From Roseiarcus sp050013915 (lineage in GTDB: Bacteria > Pseudomonadota > Alphaproteobacteria > Rhizobiales > Beijerinckiaceae), in NCBI GenBank assembly GCA_050013915.1, contig JBEKEI010000018.1, forward strand, positions 10,650 to 74,649: a stretch of DNA of 64,000 nt, written 5' to 3'. Below the pieces are notes generated by a model. The model saw only the letters and a program-made list of their open reading frames with translations, was not told the DNA's origin and made no database searches. Position numbers and translations under genes: made by a program. Numbering within the stretch: position 1 is the stretch's first letter; each line of letters begins with the position of its first letter. Below are positions 34,053 to 43,989 of this stretch, piece by piece.

Positions 34053-35366
34053 ATGACCGAAGCCGCCCCACATCGCATCGTCGTCGTCGGAGGCGGCGCC
34101 GGCGGGCTCGAACTCGCCACCAAACTCGGCGACCGCGTCGGCCGCGACGGCCGCGCGCACGTCACCCTGGTCGACAAGAGCCGCACCCACATCTGGAAGC
34201 CGCTGCTGCATTCGATCGCCGCCGGCAGCCTGCGCCGCTCGCAGCACGAACTGAACTACATCGCCCAGGCGCACTGGCGCAATTTCCGCTACCGCAACGG
34301 CGAGATGATCGGCCTCGATCGCGCCGCCAGGACGATCGCGCTCGCCGCGACGCTCGACGACGAGGGGCGCGAGATCACCCCGCCGTCGCGCCTCGCCTAC
34401 GACACGCTGGTCGTCGCGGTCGGCAGCGTGACCAATGATTTCGGCACGCCCGGCGCCCGGCAGTTCGCCGTGCCGCTGGAGACGCCCGAACAGGCGAGCC
34501 GGTTCAACCGCCGCCTCGTCAACGCCTGCCTGCGCGCGCAGAACCAGGAGACTCCGGTCCGCCCCGGCCAGCTCCATGTCGCGATCATCGGCGCCGGGGC
34601 GACCGGCACGGAGCTCGCCGCCGAACTGCATCACACCGCGCGTGCGATCATCGCCTACGGGCTCGACAAGATCGACCCCGAGCGCGACCTGCGCATCGTC
34701 CTGATCGAGGCCGCCGACCGCATCCTGCCCGCCCTTCCGCCGCGCATTTCCGGCTCGACCCAGGATCTCCTGGCCAAGATGGGCGTCGAAGTGCGCACCG
34801 GCGCGCGCGTCGCCGAAGTGCTCGCCGACGGGATCCGGCTCGCCGACGGCGAGATCATCCCCTCCGAGCTGGTCGTCTGGTCGGCGGGAGTCAAGGCGCC
34901 GCCGTTCCTGGCGGAGATCGACGGGCTGGAGACAAACCGGATCAACCAGCTCGTCGTGCGCCAGACCCTGCAGGCCACGCGCGACGATTCGATTTTTGCG
35001 CTCGGCGACTGCGCGTCCTGTCCGCGCCCGGGCTTTCCCCAGCCGGTGCCGCCGCGCGCCCAGGCCGCGCACCAGCAGGCCGACTTCATGGTCGGCCAGC
35101 TGGAGCGCGTCGTCGCCGGCAGGCCGCTCGCCGATTTCGCCTACCGCGACTTCGGTTCGCTCGTTTCGCTCGGCAAATTCAGCACCGTCGGCAACCTCAT
35201 GGGTTTCCTTGTCGGCCGCAATTTCTTCATCGAGGGCTATTTCGCGCGGCTGATGTATCGCAGCCTGTACAAAATGCACGAGGCGGCGCTGCACGGCCGG
35301 GGCCGCACCCTGCTCGGCCTCGTCGGCCGGGGCGGGCGGCCGGCGCCGACGGTGAAGCTGCACTGA
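34053..35366 (+). CDS. ndh: Type II NADH dehydrogenase (non-proton-pumping)
   Basis: The product is 437 residues from the ATG at 34053; an in-frame ATG at 34023 would add ten residues and cannot be excluded. The N-terminal FAD loop is Val-Val-Val-Gly-Gly-Gly-Ala-Gly-Gly-Leu-Glu (10-20). The NADH loop is Ile-Ile-Gly-Ala-Gly-Ala-Thr-Gly-Thr-Glu-Leu (about 179-189). A Phe-Ala-Leu-Gly-Asp-Cys-Ala segment near 316-322 closes the FAD site. The C-terminal part (Gly-Arg-Asn-Phe-Phe-Ile-Glu-Gly-Tyr-Phe) is the amphipathic membrane-binding region. It oxidises NADH and reduces quinone at the inner membrane. Confidence 0.93.
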   Translation: MTEAAPHRIVVVGGGAGGLELATKLGDRVGRDGRAHVTLVDKSRTHIWKPLLHSIAAGSLRRSQHELNYIAQAHWRNFRYRNGEMIGLDRAARTIALAATLDDEGREITPPSRLAYDTLVVAVGSVTNDFGTPGARQFAVPLETPEQASRFNRRLVNACLRAQNQETPVRPGQLHVAIIGAGATGTELAAELHHTARAIIAYGLDKIDPERDLRIVLIEAADRILPALPPRISGSTQDLLAKMGVEVRTGARVAEVLADGIRLADGEIIPSELVVWSAGVKAPPFLAEIDGLETNRINQLVVRQTLQATRDDSIFALGDCASCPRPGFPQPVPPRAQAAHQQADFMVGQLERVVAGRPLADFAYRDFGSLVSLGKFSTVGNLMGFLVGRNFFIEGYFARLMYRSLYKMHEAALHGRGRTLLGLVGRGGRPAPTVKLH

Positions 35367-35440
35367 GGCCGGCGCCGGCGCGCGGCAACTCTCCGGTCGG
35401 GCGGGCGTTGTGCCTGTCAGAGAAAACAAGGAGAGTCGCC

Positions 35441-35947
35441 ATGTCGCACGCCCAAGCGAGAATCGATCGCGTCTGGTCGCTGATGAACGACGTCAAGGTC
35501 GCGATGGTGGTGACCCACAACGGACGCGACGACCAATTGCGCGCGCGCCCGATGGCGGCCCATCCGGCCCCCGACGAGAACGCGATCTACTTCCTCACCG
35601 ACTCCGGATCGCCCAAGGACGACGAGGTCAGCCGCAACGAAAACGTCTGCCTCACCTTTTCCGACGCGAAGGCGCACAAGTTCGTTTCGGTGACCGGACG
35701 CGGCGAGATGTCGAACGACCGGCCGCGGATCGGCAAGTTCTGGACCGCCGCGGACAAGGCCTTCTGGAAGGACGCGAACGATCCGGCGATCCGTCTGCTT
35801 TGCGTCACCCCGGATGAGGCCGAATATTGGGAAAGCCAGAATTTCCTCGTCACGTCGGTCAAGATGATCGCGGCGGGGGTCACCGGCCGGCGTTCCGACC
35901 TCGGCGAGAACGAGAAGGTGCATCTGAGGGGAACGGCGGCCGGCTGA
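35441..35947 (+). CDS. Pyridoxamine-phosphate-oxidase-like (general stress) flavin-binding protein
   Basis: The 168-residue product starts after AAGGAGAG. It has the split-barrel fold pattern of the general stress protein 26/PPOX superfamily: Val-Ala-Met-Val-Val-Thr-His (about 17-23), Arg-Ala-Arg-Pro-Met-Ala-Ala near 30, Ile-Tyr-Phe-Leu-Thr-Asp and Val-Cys-Leu-Thr-Phe-Ser-Asp. It ends with Asp-Glu-Ala-Glu-Tyr-Trp-Glu. Such proteins bind FMN, FAD or haem-related cofactors; the reaction is unknown. It follows ndh by 75 bases on the same strand but has its own strong ribosome-binding site. Transcription with ndh is possible. Confidence 0.88.
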   Translation: MSHAQARIDRVWSLMNDVKVAMVVTHNGRDDQLRARPMAAHPAPDENAIYFLTDSGSPKDDEVSRNENVCLTFSDAKAHKFVSVTGRGEMSNDRPRIGKFWTAADKAFWKDANDPAIRLLCVTPDEAEYWESQNFLVTSVKMIAAGVTGRRSDLGENEKVHLRGTAAG

Positions 35948-36260
35948 GCGACTGTCCCCTTGGTCGGCGAAGCGGCCGCGGGCCGCCGGAATTGGCGACG
36001 TGCGAGCCGACGACGGCCGACGCCGGAGCGGCTGACGAATCCGGACGCGCCGGGCGGCCGGCGCTCGGGGCCGGCTGGTCTGGCGGCCGACCGAGCCGGC
36101 CTCGGAGCCGGCGGAGCGCCGCCGATTTTCTTGCATTTGTCTTCCGAATTACACCGGTCTTTCACCAGCCGCGAACCCATACCGAAGGTTTTGGGGGTCC
36201 TTAACCCGTTGGGCGCCCCTTCCGTCCCAGAACTGACGCGTCGGTATCCGGGAACGAGCC
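35948..36260. other. Intergenic region upstream of the rhomboid gene
   Basis: This 313-base gap holds no supported gene. An AT-richer patch at 36120-36205 (GATTTTCTTGCATTTGTC and following) is the likely promoter and leader of the rhomboid gene. No terminator was found for the upstream gene. Confidence 0.35.
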
Positions 36261-37514
36261 ATGACGACGACCACCTTCGGCAAGCGCGGACTGGCGCAGC
36301 CTGCGGCGAATGGGCCGCCGCGGTTCCAGGCCGCCTCCGGACCGTCGGCGATCGGCAGCGCGACCATTTCGTCCTCGGGCGCCGCGCCGCGAGCGGCGCG
36401 CGAGCGCACCCTGGTCGACAATCTCCCGATCATGACGGTGCTGATGATCGCGGCGCTGCTGTTCATCTTCTACGGCGTCGAGCAGCGGCTGGCGTTCAGC
36501 ATTGGCAAGACTGGCGAACTGGATCTGGAATCGCTGATCGCGCTCGGCGGCGCCAGCTACTACCGGGTGGTCGACGACGGGCAGTGGTGGCGGGTCTTCC
36601 TGGCGCCCCTGCTGCACGCGAGCCCCTCGCATGTGATCGGCAACAGCATTGCGATGTTTCTCGTCGGCCTGAGGCTCGAGGCGATCATCGGCCGGGCCTG
36701 GCTGGCGGCGACATTCGTCGTCAGCGCCCTCGGCGGGGCGGCCGGATCGCTGCTCGGCAACGATCACCTCGTGACCACCGTCGGCGCGTCCGGGGCGATC
36801 ACCGGGATGGTCGGCGCCCTGTTCGTGGCGTGCTTCCATTGCGCCGCCAATGCGACCCAGTTGCGCCGGATGCTGTGGACCGCCGGCCTGCTCGGCGTGC
36901 CCGCGCTCGGGCCGCTCGCCTATGGGGCCTCGGGCCACACCGACTATTTCTGCCATTCCGGCGGCGCAGTCGCCGGGGGCTCCTTCACCCTCCTGATGCT
37001 GGCCTTGTGGACCGGCGATCGTTTCCGCCCGAACTACCGCGGCGCCGCGGCGCTCGCGGCCACGGTCGGGCTCGTCGTCGCGCTCGCCTCCTGCCTGTTC
37101 GCGTGGAAGCATTTCGCGGGCGAGGCCGCCGAGGCGGCGCGTTTCATACCCGGCGCCGAAGTCCAGGATTCGATGAACGGCGACTCGAAAAAGGCGTTCG
37201 AATTCCTGCGCCGCTATCCCGACGACCCGCGTTCGCACATCGCCGAGGCGATGGTCTACCTGAGGCGCGAGCCGGTTTCGCCCAGCGACCTGTCGAGCGC
37301 AGAGGCGGAGCTGCGGACCGCGATGACCCTGGAGGGGCCGATCGAGGTCCGGCGGCAGGTGAAGAATCTCGTGCAGTTCATCCTCGCCACCGTCGTCTCC
37401 GAACAGGGACGAGCGGGCGAGGCGCAGGCGATCGCCTCGGGACTGTGCCACGCGCGCGACGGCATCGCCGCGCCGCTGCTCGCGCTTCTCGACAAGTCGA
37501 AGCTCTGCGACTGA
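36261..37514 (+). CDS. Rhomboid-family intramembrane serine protease
   Basis: The 417-residue protein has an N-terminal soluble region of about 55 residues, a first membrane segment near 58-73, a loop with Trp-Trp-Arg-Val-Phe (about 111) and the HxxxN-like His-Val-Ile-Gly-Asn (about 125). The catalytic Gly-Ala-Ser-Gly has the nucleophile at Ser177, and the partner His232 lies in Cys-His-Ser-Gly-Gly-Ala-Val-Ala-Gly. The last 140 residues are soluble and may carry short helical repeats. It cuts membrane proteins within the lipid bilayer; substrates are unknown. Confidence 0.9.
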   Translation: MTTTTFGKRGLAQPAANGPPRFQAASGPSAIGSATISSSGAAPRAARERTLVDNLPIMTVLMIAALLFIFYGVEQRLAFSIGKTGELDLESLIALGGASYYRVVDDGQWWRVFLAPLLHASPSHVIGNSIAMFLVGLRLEAIIGRAWLAATFVVSALGGAAGSLLGNDHLVTTVGASGAITGMVGALFVACFHCAANATQLRRMLWTAGLLGVPALGPLAYGASGHTDYFCHSGGAVAGGSFTLLMLALWTGDRFRPNYRGAAALAATVGLVVALASCLFAWKHFAGEAAEAARFIPGAEVQDSMNGDSKKAFEFLRRYPDDPRSHIAEAMVYLRREPVSPSDLSSAEAELRTAMTLEGPIEVRRQVKNLVQFILATVVSEQGRAGEAQAIASGLCHARDGIAAPLLALLDKSKLCD

Positions 37515-37708
37515 TCGGGGGGCTCGCCGAAGCCGCCCCCGGCCGGCCGGCGGGCCCGCGAATCCTCCCCCGATTCGGATTCCACGAGGGGCGCTCACTG
37601 CATCGTGATCGCGACCGCGTCCGCCGTGCGCGCGGCCGTCCCGTAACCTTCCGCCGTGACCCGATCGCGGCGCCGCCACGGCAAGCCGCTCAGAATATGG
37701 AGAAACTC

Positions 37709-37975
37709 ATGCGCGCTTCCCTGACCAAGACCCTCGCGGCTTCGGCGGCCGCCCTCGTCGTCGGCCTCGCCGTCGTCGGCTCGACCCCGGCTTCCGCCAA
37801 CCCATGGCCGCACCATCATCACGGTTTCTGGGGTCCGGGAATCGGCATCGGCATCCTCGGCCTCGCCGCCGGCGCCGCCTACGCCGCCTCCGAGGACAAT
37901 TGCCTCGAATATCGTCCGATCTACGATCGCTGGGGCCGCGTCGTCGGCCAGCAGCCGGTCAACGTTTGCCAATGA
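37709..37975 (+). CDS. Small secreted histidine-containing protein, unknown function
   Basis: The 88-residue product has a signal peptide cleaved near Ala-Ser-Ala (about 31). The mature start is Asn-Pro-Trp-Pro followed by four His, then a Gly/Ile-rich hydrophobic stretch, and two Cys flank the tail Asp-Arg-Trp-Gly-Arg-Val-Val-Gly. The second ATG is chosen because GGAG lies six bases before it. A terminator-like hairpin follows directly, which supports a separate transcription unit. The four His could bind metal; no family was identified. Confidence 0.72.
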   Translation: MRASLTKTLAASAAALVVGLAVVGSTPASANPWPHHHHGFWGPGIGIGILGLAAGAAYAASEDNCLEYRPIYDRWGRVVGQQPVNVCQ

Positions 37976-37984
37976 GGCCGAACA

Positions 37985-38028
37985 GACCGGGCGCGCCTTC
38001 CACTTGGGGATGCGCCCGGTCGGTTTTC
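37985..38028 (+). terminator. Rho-independent terminator-like hairpin
   Basis: A perfect 10-base-pair stem (GACCGGGCGC with GCGCCCGGTC) around a 17-base loop is followed closely by TTTT. It lies ten bases after the stop of the small His-containing gene. Confidence 0.6.
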
Positions 38029-38125
38029 CCGACCGGGACGACGACGCGCTGACGCCCGCGCCTGGTCGCTCCGAACGCCAGCCCCGCCGGGAACAGCGGC
38101 CGGACGCTGGCGATTCCTGATGAAA

Positions 38126-38139
38126 TTGATATTTTTCAA
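38126..38139. promoter_or_regulatory. FNR/FixK-like half-site pair upstream of groES
   Basis: TTGATATTTTTCAA has the TTGA-N6-TCAA layout; nine of the ten informative bases fit TTGAT-N4-ATCAA. It lies 16 bases before the CIRCE element. TTGATA could instead be a -35 box. The site is AT-rich, so chance similarity is possible. Confidence 0.3.
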
Positions 38140-38155
38140 TCCATTGCCTGGATTG

Positions 38156-38182
38156 CTGGCACTCTTCCAGGATGAGTGCGAA
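38156..38182. promoter_or_regulatory. CIRCE operator (HrcA-binding inverted repeat)
   Basis: CTGGCACTC, nine bases, then GAGTGCGAA matches the CIRCE consensus TTAGCACTC-N9-GAGTGCTAA at 15 of 18 positions, with the exact nine-base spacer. It lies about 115 bases before the groES start. HrcA would repress groESL here until heat stress. Confidence 0.85.
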
Positions 38183-38297
38183 AATTTTTCGATTCCGCCC
38201 TTGAAGCCAAAAATCGTCGTTCCCACCTCCGTCACCGCCGCCCGGCCCGAGCCGGCCCGGCGGTTTTCAGGTTCCGATTGGCAAATGGAGGCATTGA

Positions 38298-38612
38298 ATG
38301 AAATTCCGTCCCTTGCACGATCGCGTCGTCGTCCGCCGCATCGAAGCCGAGGAAAAGACGGCCGGAGGCATCATCATCCCCGACACCGCCAAGGAAAAGC
38401 CTCAGGAGGGCGAGGTTGTCGCGGTCGGTCCCGGCGCCCGCAACGAGAAGGGCGAACTCATCGCGCTCGAGTTGAAGGCCGGCGACCGCATCCTGTTCGG
38501 CAAGTGGTCCGGCACGGAGGTCAAGATCGACGGCGAGGATCTGCTGATCATGAAGGAGAGCGATATTCTCGGCGTGATCGAAGGCGCCGCGACCCTCAAG
38601 AAGGCCGCCTGA
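38298..38612 (+). CDS. groES: Co-chaperonin GroES
   Basis: The 104-residue product is a full-length GroES. It starts Met-Lys-Phe-Arg-Pro-Leu-His-Asp-Arg-Val, has the mobile loop Glu-Glu-Lys-Thr-Ala-Gly-Gly-Ile-Ile-Ile-Pro-Asp (17-28) that contacts GroEL, and Gly-Lys-Trp-Ser-Gly-Thr-Glu-Val near 67. Seven copies form the lid of the folding chamber. It is the first gene of the groESL operon and is controlled by the CIRCE element upstream. GGAGGC lies close before the ATG. Confidence 0.98.
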   Translation: MKFRPLHDRVVVRRIEAEEKTAGGIIIPDTAKEKPQEGEVVAVGPGARNEKGELIALELKAGDRILFGKWSGTEVKIDGEDLLIMKESDILGVIEGAATLKKAA

Positions 38613-38664
38613 GCCGGTCGGCCGCCTCATCCCCATCCAACCCGATCGAAGGAGCGAAGAAGCG

Positions 38665-40302
<1,638 letters not shown>

Positions 40303-40310
40303 GGACGACG

Positions 40311-40337
40311 AGCCCGGCGGAAACGCCGGGCTTTTTT
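40311..40337 (+). terminator. Rho-independent terminator of groESL
   Basis: AGCCCGGCG, a GAAA loop, CGCCGGGCT and a run of six T form a textbook terminator directly after groEL. Confidence 0.92.
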
Positions 40338-40353
40338 GTTCGGGGCGCGGACC

Positions 40354-42768
40354 CTACCCCCGCATCCGCAGTCCCTGCGGATCGAACGCCGGCGCATCGA
40401 GCCGCTTCGCCGGCCGGCGGTCGCCGATGATCTCGATCTCGAAGCCGGCGGTCGCGGCCGCGACCGCCTTCTCGACATAGCCGAGCGCGAGCGACTGGCC
40501 GACGCTGTGGCCGTAGCCGCCCGAGGTGACCCAGCCGACGACGCGGCCGTCGTGCCAGATCGGCTCGTCGCCGATCGCGTCGGCGTCGAGCGCGTCGACC
40601 GAAAAGCCCAGAAGGCGCAGCTTGCCGCCGGTCTCCTTCTCGCGCGCGGCCGCGGCGCGGCCGACGAAATCGTTCTTCCTGAGATCGACGAAGCGGCCGA
40701 GCCCCGCTTCATAGGGCCCGTAGATCGGCCGGTATTCGCGCGCCCAGGTGCCGAAATTCTTCTCCAGCCGCATGCACAGCAGCGCGCGCATGCCGAACTG
40801 GGTGAGCCCGAACGCCGCGCCCTCCTTCAGCAGGAGGTCGTAGAGCGCGCGCTGATATTCCGGCCGCGCCCAGATCTCGAAACCGAGGTCGCCGGTGAAG
40901 CTGACGCGGCCGACCAGCGCCGGGATCATCCCGACATCCATGCGCCGGAACGACAGGAACGGGAATTTCTCGCTCGAGACGTCCTCGCGCGTCAGCGCCT
41001 GCAACAGCGCACGCGACTTCGGTCCGGCGATCGACAGACCGGGATAGTCCATCGACGCCGCGCGCAGCCGCACCCCGTCCTTCGGCAGATGGCGCTCGAA
41101 CCATCTGACGTAATAGCCCTCCGCCGCATAGGAGCAGACGAGCAGGAACTTGTCGGGCGCCCAGCGCCCGATCGTGAAATCGCCGATCAGCTTGCCATGC
41201 TCGTTGAGCATGGGGGTCAGCGCGAGCCGCCCGACCGCCGGCAGTTTGTTGGCCATGACGTGCGAGAGGAATTCGGCGGCGCGCGGCCCCTCGACCTCGA
41301 TCTTGCCGTAATTGGCGATCTCGGTCATGCCGACGCCCGCGCGCACCGCGCGGCATTCGGCGCCGACGTGTTCATGCGCGTTGGAGCGGCGGAAGGTGAC
41401 GTCCTCGACCGGCGCCATGCCCTTTGGCGCGAACCACAGCGGATTTTCGAGCGAGCAATATTCGCCGAACACCGCGTTCTCCGCGACCAGCCGGTCATAG
41501 ATCGGCGTCGTGCGCAGCGGCCGCGCGGCGGGCAGTTCCTCGTTGGGGAAGCGGATGCGGAAGCGGCGCGAATAATTCTCGCGCACCTTGGCGTTGGTGT
41601 AGGCGAGCGTCGCCCAGTCGCCGAAGCGCGCGACGTCCATGCCCCAGACGTCATGGCCGGGATCGCCGTCGATCATCCAGTTGGCGAGCGCGAGGCCGAC
41701 GCCGCCGCCCTGGCTGAAGCCCGCCATGACGCCGCAGGCGACCCAGAAGTTCTCGAGACCCTTGACCGGCCCGATCAGCGGATTGCCGTCGGGCGCGAAG
41801 GTGAAGGGCCCGTTGATCGTCTTGCGGATGCCGACCTCGCCGAGCCTGGGGAAATGCTCGAACGCGGTCTCGAGACTCGGCGCGATGCGGTCGAGATCGT
41901 TGGGCAGCAGGTTCTGGCCGAAGTCCCAGGGCGTCGCGACCTCCGACCACGGCTGGCACGCCTGCTCATAGGTGCCGATCAGCATGCCGCCGCCTTCCTG
42001 GCGCATGTAGATCTCGCCCTCGAAGTCGATGACGTGGAACTTGTCGACCTTGGGATCGATGACGCCGGGAATGTCCTCGGTGATGAGATAATGGTGCTCC
42101 ATCGCCAGGATCGGCAGCTCCAGCCCGACCATCCGGCCGACCTCGCGCGCCCACAGTCCGCCGCAGTTGACGACATGCTCGGCGATCACGGCGCCCTTGT
42201 CGGTGATGACGTCCCACGATCCGTCGGGGCGCGGCTGGAGATCGACCACGCGGGTGAAGCGGTTGATCTCGGCGCCGGCCATCCCGGCGCATTTGGCGTA
42301 GGCGTTGGTGACGCCCCAGGGATCGAGATGGCCCTCGACCGGATCGAACATGGCGCCGACGAAATGCTTCTTCTCGATGAACGGATACATCCGCGCGGCT
42401 TCGTCGACGGAAATGATTTCGAGGTCCATGCCGAGATAGCGGCCCCGCGCCCTGGCCATCTTCAGCCAGTCGAGCCGCTCCCTGGTGCCGGCGAGGTTGA
42501 GGCCGCCGGTGACGTGCATCCCGCAGGACTGGCCGGAGATCGTCTCGATCTCCTTGTAGAGATTGATCGTATATTGCTGGAGCTTGGCGACGTTGGGATC
42601 GCCGTTCAGCGTGTGCATGCCGCCCGCCGCGTGCCAGGTCGAGCCCGAGGTCAGTTCGGCGCGCTCGATCAGCATGACGTCCTTCCAACCGCCCTTGGTC
42701 AGATGGTACAGCACGCTGGCGCCGACGACGCCGCCGCCGATCACGGCGACCTGGGTATGCGATTTCAT
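40354..42768 (-). CDS. Dimethylglycine/sarcosine-dehydrogenase-like flavoprotein with GcvT half
   Basis: The product is 804 residues; the ATG overlaps the transporter stop (ATGA). Residues 1-390 form the FAD oxidase half: Val-Ile-Gly-Gly-Gly-Val-Val-Gly-Ala-Ser (9-18), and Thr-Trp-His-Ala-Ala-Gly-Gly-Met-His near 45-53, where the conserved His would carry covalent flavin. An FAO_M linker follows. Residues about 430-800 form an aminomethyltransferase (GcvT) half with Gly-Asp-Leu-Gly-Phe-Glu-Ile-Trp near 630. Such enzymes remove an N-methyl group as formaldehyde or methylene-tetrahydrofolate. It is the last gene of the transporter/MttB operon. Confidence 0.92.
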   Translation of the reverse strand: MKSHTQVAVIGGGVVGASVLYHLTKGGWKDVMLIERAELTSGSTWHAAGGMHTLNGDPNVAKLQQYTINLYKEIETISGQSCGMHVTGGLNLAGTRERLDWLKMARARGRYLGMDLEIISVDEAARMYPFIEKKHFVGAMFDPVEGHLDPWGVTNAYAKCAGMAGAEINRFTRVVDLQPRPDGSWDVITDKGAVIAEHVVNCGGLWAREVGRMVGLELPILAMEHHYLITEDIPGVIDPKVDKFHVIDFEGEIYMRQEGGGMLIGTYEQACQPWSEVATPWDFGQNLLPNDLDRIAPSLETAFEHFPRLGEVGIRKTINGPFTFAPDGNPLIGPVKGLENFWVACGVMAGFSQGGGVGLALANWMIDGDPGHDVWGMDVARFGDWATLAYTNAKVRENYSRRFRIRFPNEELPAARPLRTTPIYDRLVAENAVFGEYCSLENPLWFAPKGMAPVEDVTFRRSNAHEHVGAECRAVRAGVGMTEIANYGKIEVEGPRAAEFLSHVMANKLPAVGRLALTPMLNEHGKLIGDFTIGRWAPDKFLLVCSYAAEGYYVRWFERHLPKDGVRLRAASMDYPGLSIAGPKSRALLQALTREDVSSEKFPFLSFRRMDVGMIPALVGRVSFTGDLGFEIWARPEYQRALYDLLLKEGAAFGLTQFGMRALLCMRLEKNFGTWAREYRPIYGPYEAGLGRFVDLRKNDFVGRAAAAREKETGGKLRLLGFSVDALDADAIGDEPIWHDGRVVGWVTSGGYGHSVGQSLALGYVEKAVAAATAGFEIEIIGDRRPAKRLDAPAFDPQGLRMRG

Positions 42769-43988
42769 CGATCGAGCCTCTCGTTGGATGGGACGCCCGG
42801 CGAAGGCGCAGCGGCGGCGAACAGATGCATGCCGGCGCAGGCGAGCGCGAGCAGCACGGCGTAGAGCGCGAAGGCGCCGGTCAGCGAGACGTAGCGCGCG
42901 AGCGCGCCCATCGCGAGCGGGGCCGGCAGGCGCGCGAAGGTCCCGAACAGCGCGACGGTCGACAGCGCCGCCGCCGCTGAAAAGCCGCGATGGCCGACCG
43001 CGAGCGCGAAGCCGCAGGGCACCACCGCCCCGGTGCCGAGCCCGATCAGCGCGAAGCCCGCCACGGTGATCCAGAAGCCGGCGTCGAACGCCACCACGAC
43101 GAAGCCGAGGCAGGCCACCGCGAGCGACAGCACGATCAGCCGGCGGTCGCTGACGAGCCGGCGGATGCGGTCGGCGTTGAGCCGAAGCGCGGCCTGGCAC
43201 ACGCAGAAGAACGCCGCGCCGAGCCCGGAGATCGCCGCGAGCCTCGGCGCCTCGCTCTGCAGCAGCAGCGCGGACCAGAAGATCGCGGCGCCCTCGCTCG
43301 CGATCGAGACGCCGATGACGATTCCGAGCACGACGAGGCTGCGCGTCAGCAGCGCGCGCCGTCCCGACGGCGCCTCGAGCGCGCGCTCGGCCCCGCGGCG
43401 GGGCGTCGCGACGAAGACGTTGGCGGTGACGCCGGCGAAGGCGGCGAGCGCGATCAGCGCCGACAGCCAGGAGCCGATCGTGACCGCGATCAGGCTGCCG
43501 AGGATGGCGCCGACCGCGATCCCGCTCGAGGCGGCGCCGTGGAGCCCGGCGAGGATCGGCCGGCCGAGGTCGCGCTCGACCCGCGCGCCCTCGGCGTTCA
43601 TGGTGAGATCGACGAGGCCGCCGAACAGGCCGAATGCGATCAGCGCGACGAAGATCGCGCGCGCGTCCGCCGCGACGAGCAGCAGCGCGACGGTGAGGCC
43701 GGTCAATGGCGCGCCCACCAGCAGCACCCGGCGCAGGCCGAACCGGCCGCCGAAAAACCCGGCGCTCGCCATTGCCGCCAGATAGGCCGCGATGAACAGC
43801 GTCATCGCGATCCCGAACACCGGGGCCGTGACGCCGGCGCGGGCGAGGACGGTCGCGGAGGCGCCCGACCACAGGCCGAGACCGACGCCGAAGACGAAGA
43901 ACATCGCCGCCGCCGCGCCATGCGGCGTCGCGAGGAACGCCAGCGGCTGGTCGTCCGCGACGGCGGCGAGGATCGGCGCGCGCGCCAT
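42765..43988 (-). CDS. Major facilitator superfamily transporter
   Basis: The 407-residue protein has twelve predicted membrane segments. The first loop carries Gly-Gly-Arg-Phe-Gly-Leu-Arg-Arg near 73-80, the usual MFS A-motif position. The start at 43988 lies one base after the MttB-like stop; the frame is open further upstream but only across that gene. Layout resembles YbjJ-like carriers. Position between two demethylation enzymes suggests it imports the methylated substrate or exports a product. Direction and substrate are not predictable. Confidence 0.9.
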   Translation of the reverse strand: MARAPILAAVADDQPLAFLATPHGAAAAMFFVFGVGLGLWSGASATVLARAGVTAPVFGIAMTLFIAAYLAAMASAGFFGGRFGLRRVLLVGAPLTGLTVALLLVAADARAIFVALIAFGLFGGLVDLTMNAEGARVERDLGRPILAGLHGAASSGIAVGAILGSLIAVTIGSWLSALIALAAFAGVTANVFVATPRRGAERALEAPSGRRALLTRSLVVLGIVIGVSIASEGAAIFWSALLLQSEAPRLAAISGLGAAFFCVCQAALRLNADRIRRLVSDRRLIVLSLAVACLGFVVVAFDAGFWITVAGFALIGLGTGAVVPCGFALAVGHRGFSAAAALSTVALFGTFARLPAPLAMGALARYVSLTGAFALYAVLLALACAGMHLFAAAAPSPGVPSNERLDR

Positions 43989-43989
43989 C

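Noticed and set aside
40336..42864. Rightward open frame opposite the DMGDH-like gene
   Set aside because: It mirrors the codon structure of the real gene on the other strand and has no ribosome-binding site or family likeness.
42769..43872. N-terminal extension of the DMGDH-like protein across the transporter gene
   Set aside because: The extension is an out-of-frame shadow of the transporter. The ATG at 42768 matches the family start and overlaps the transporter stop in the usual way.
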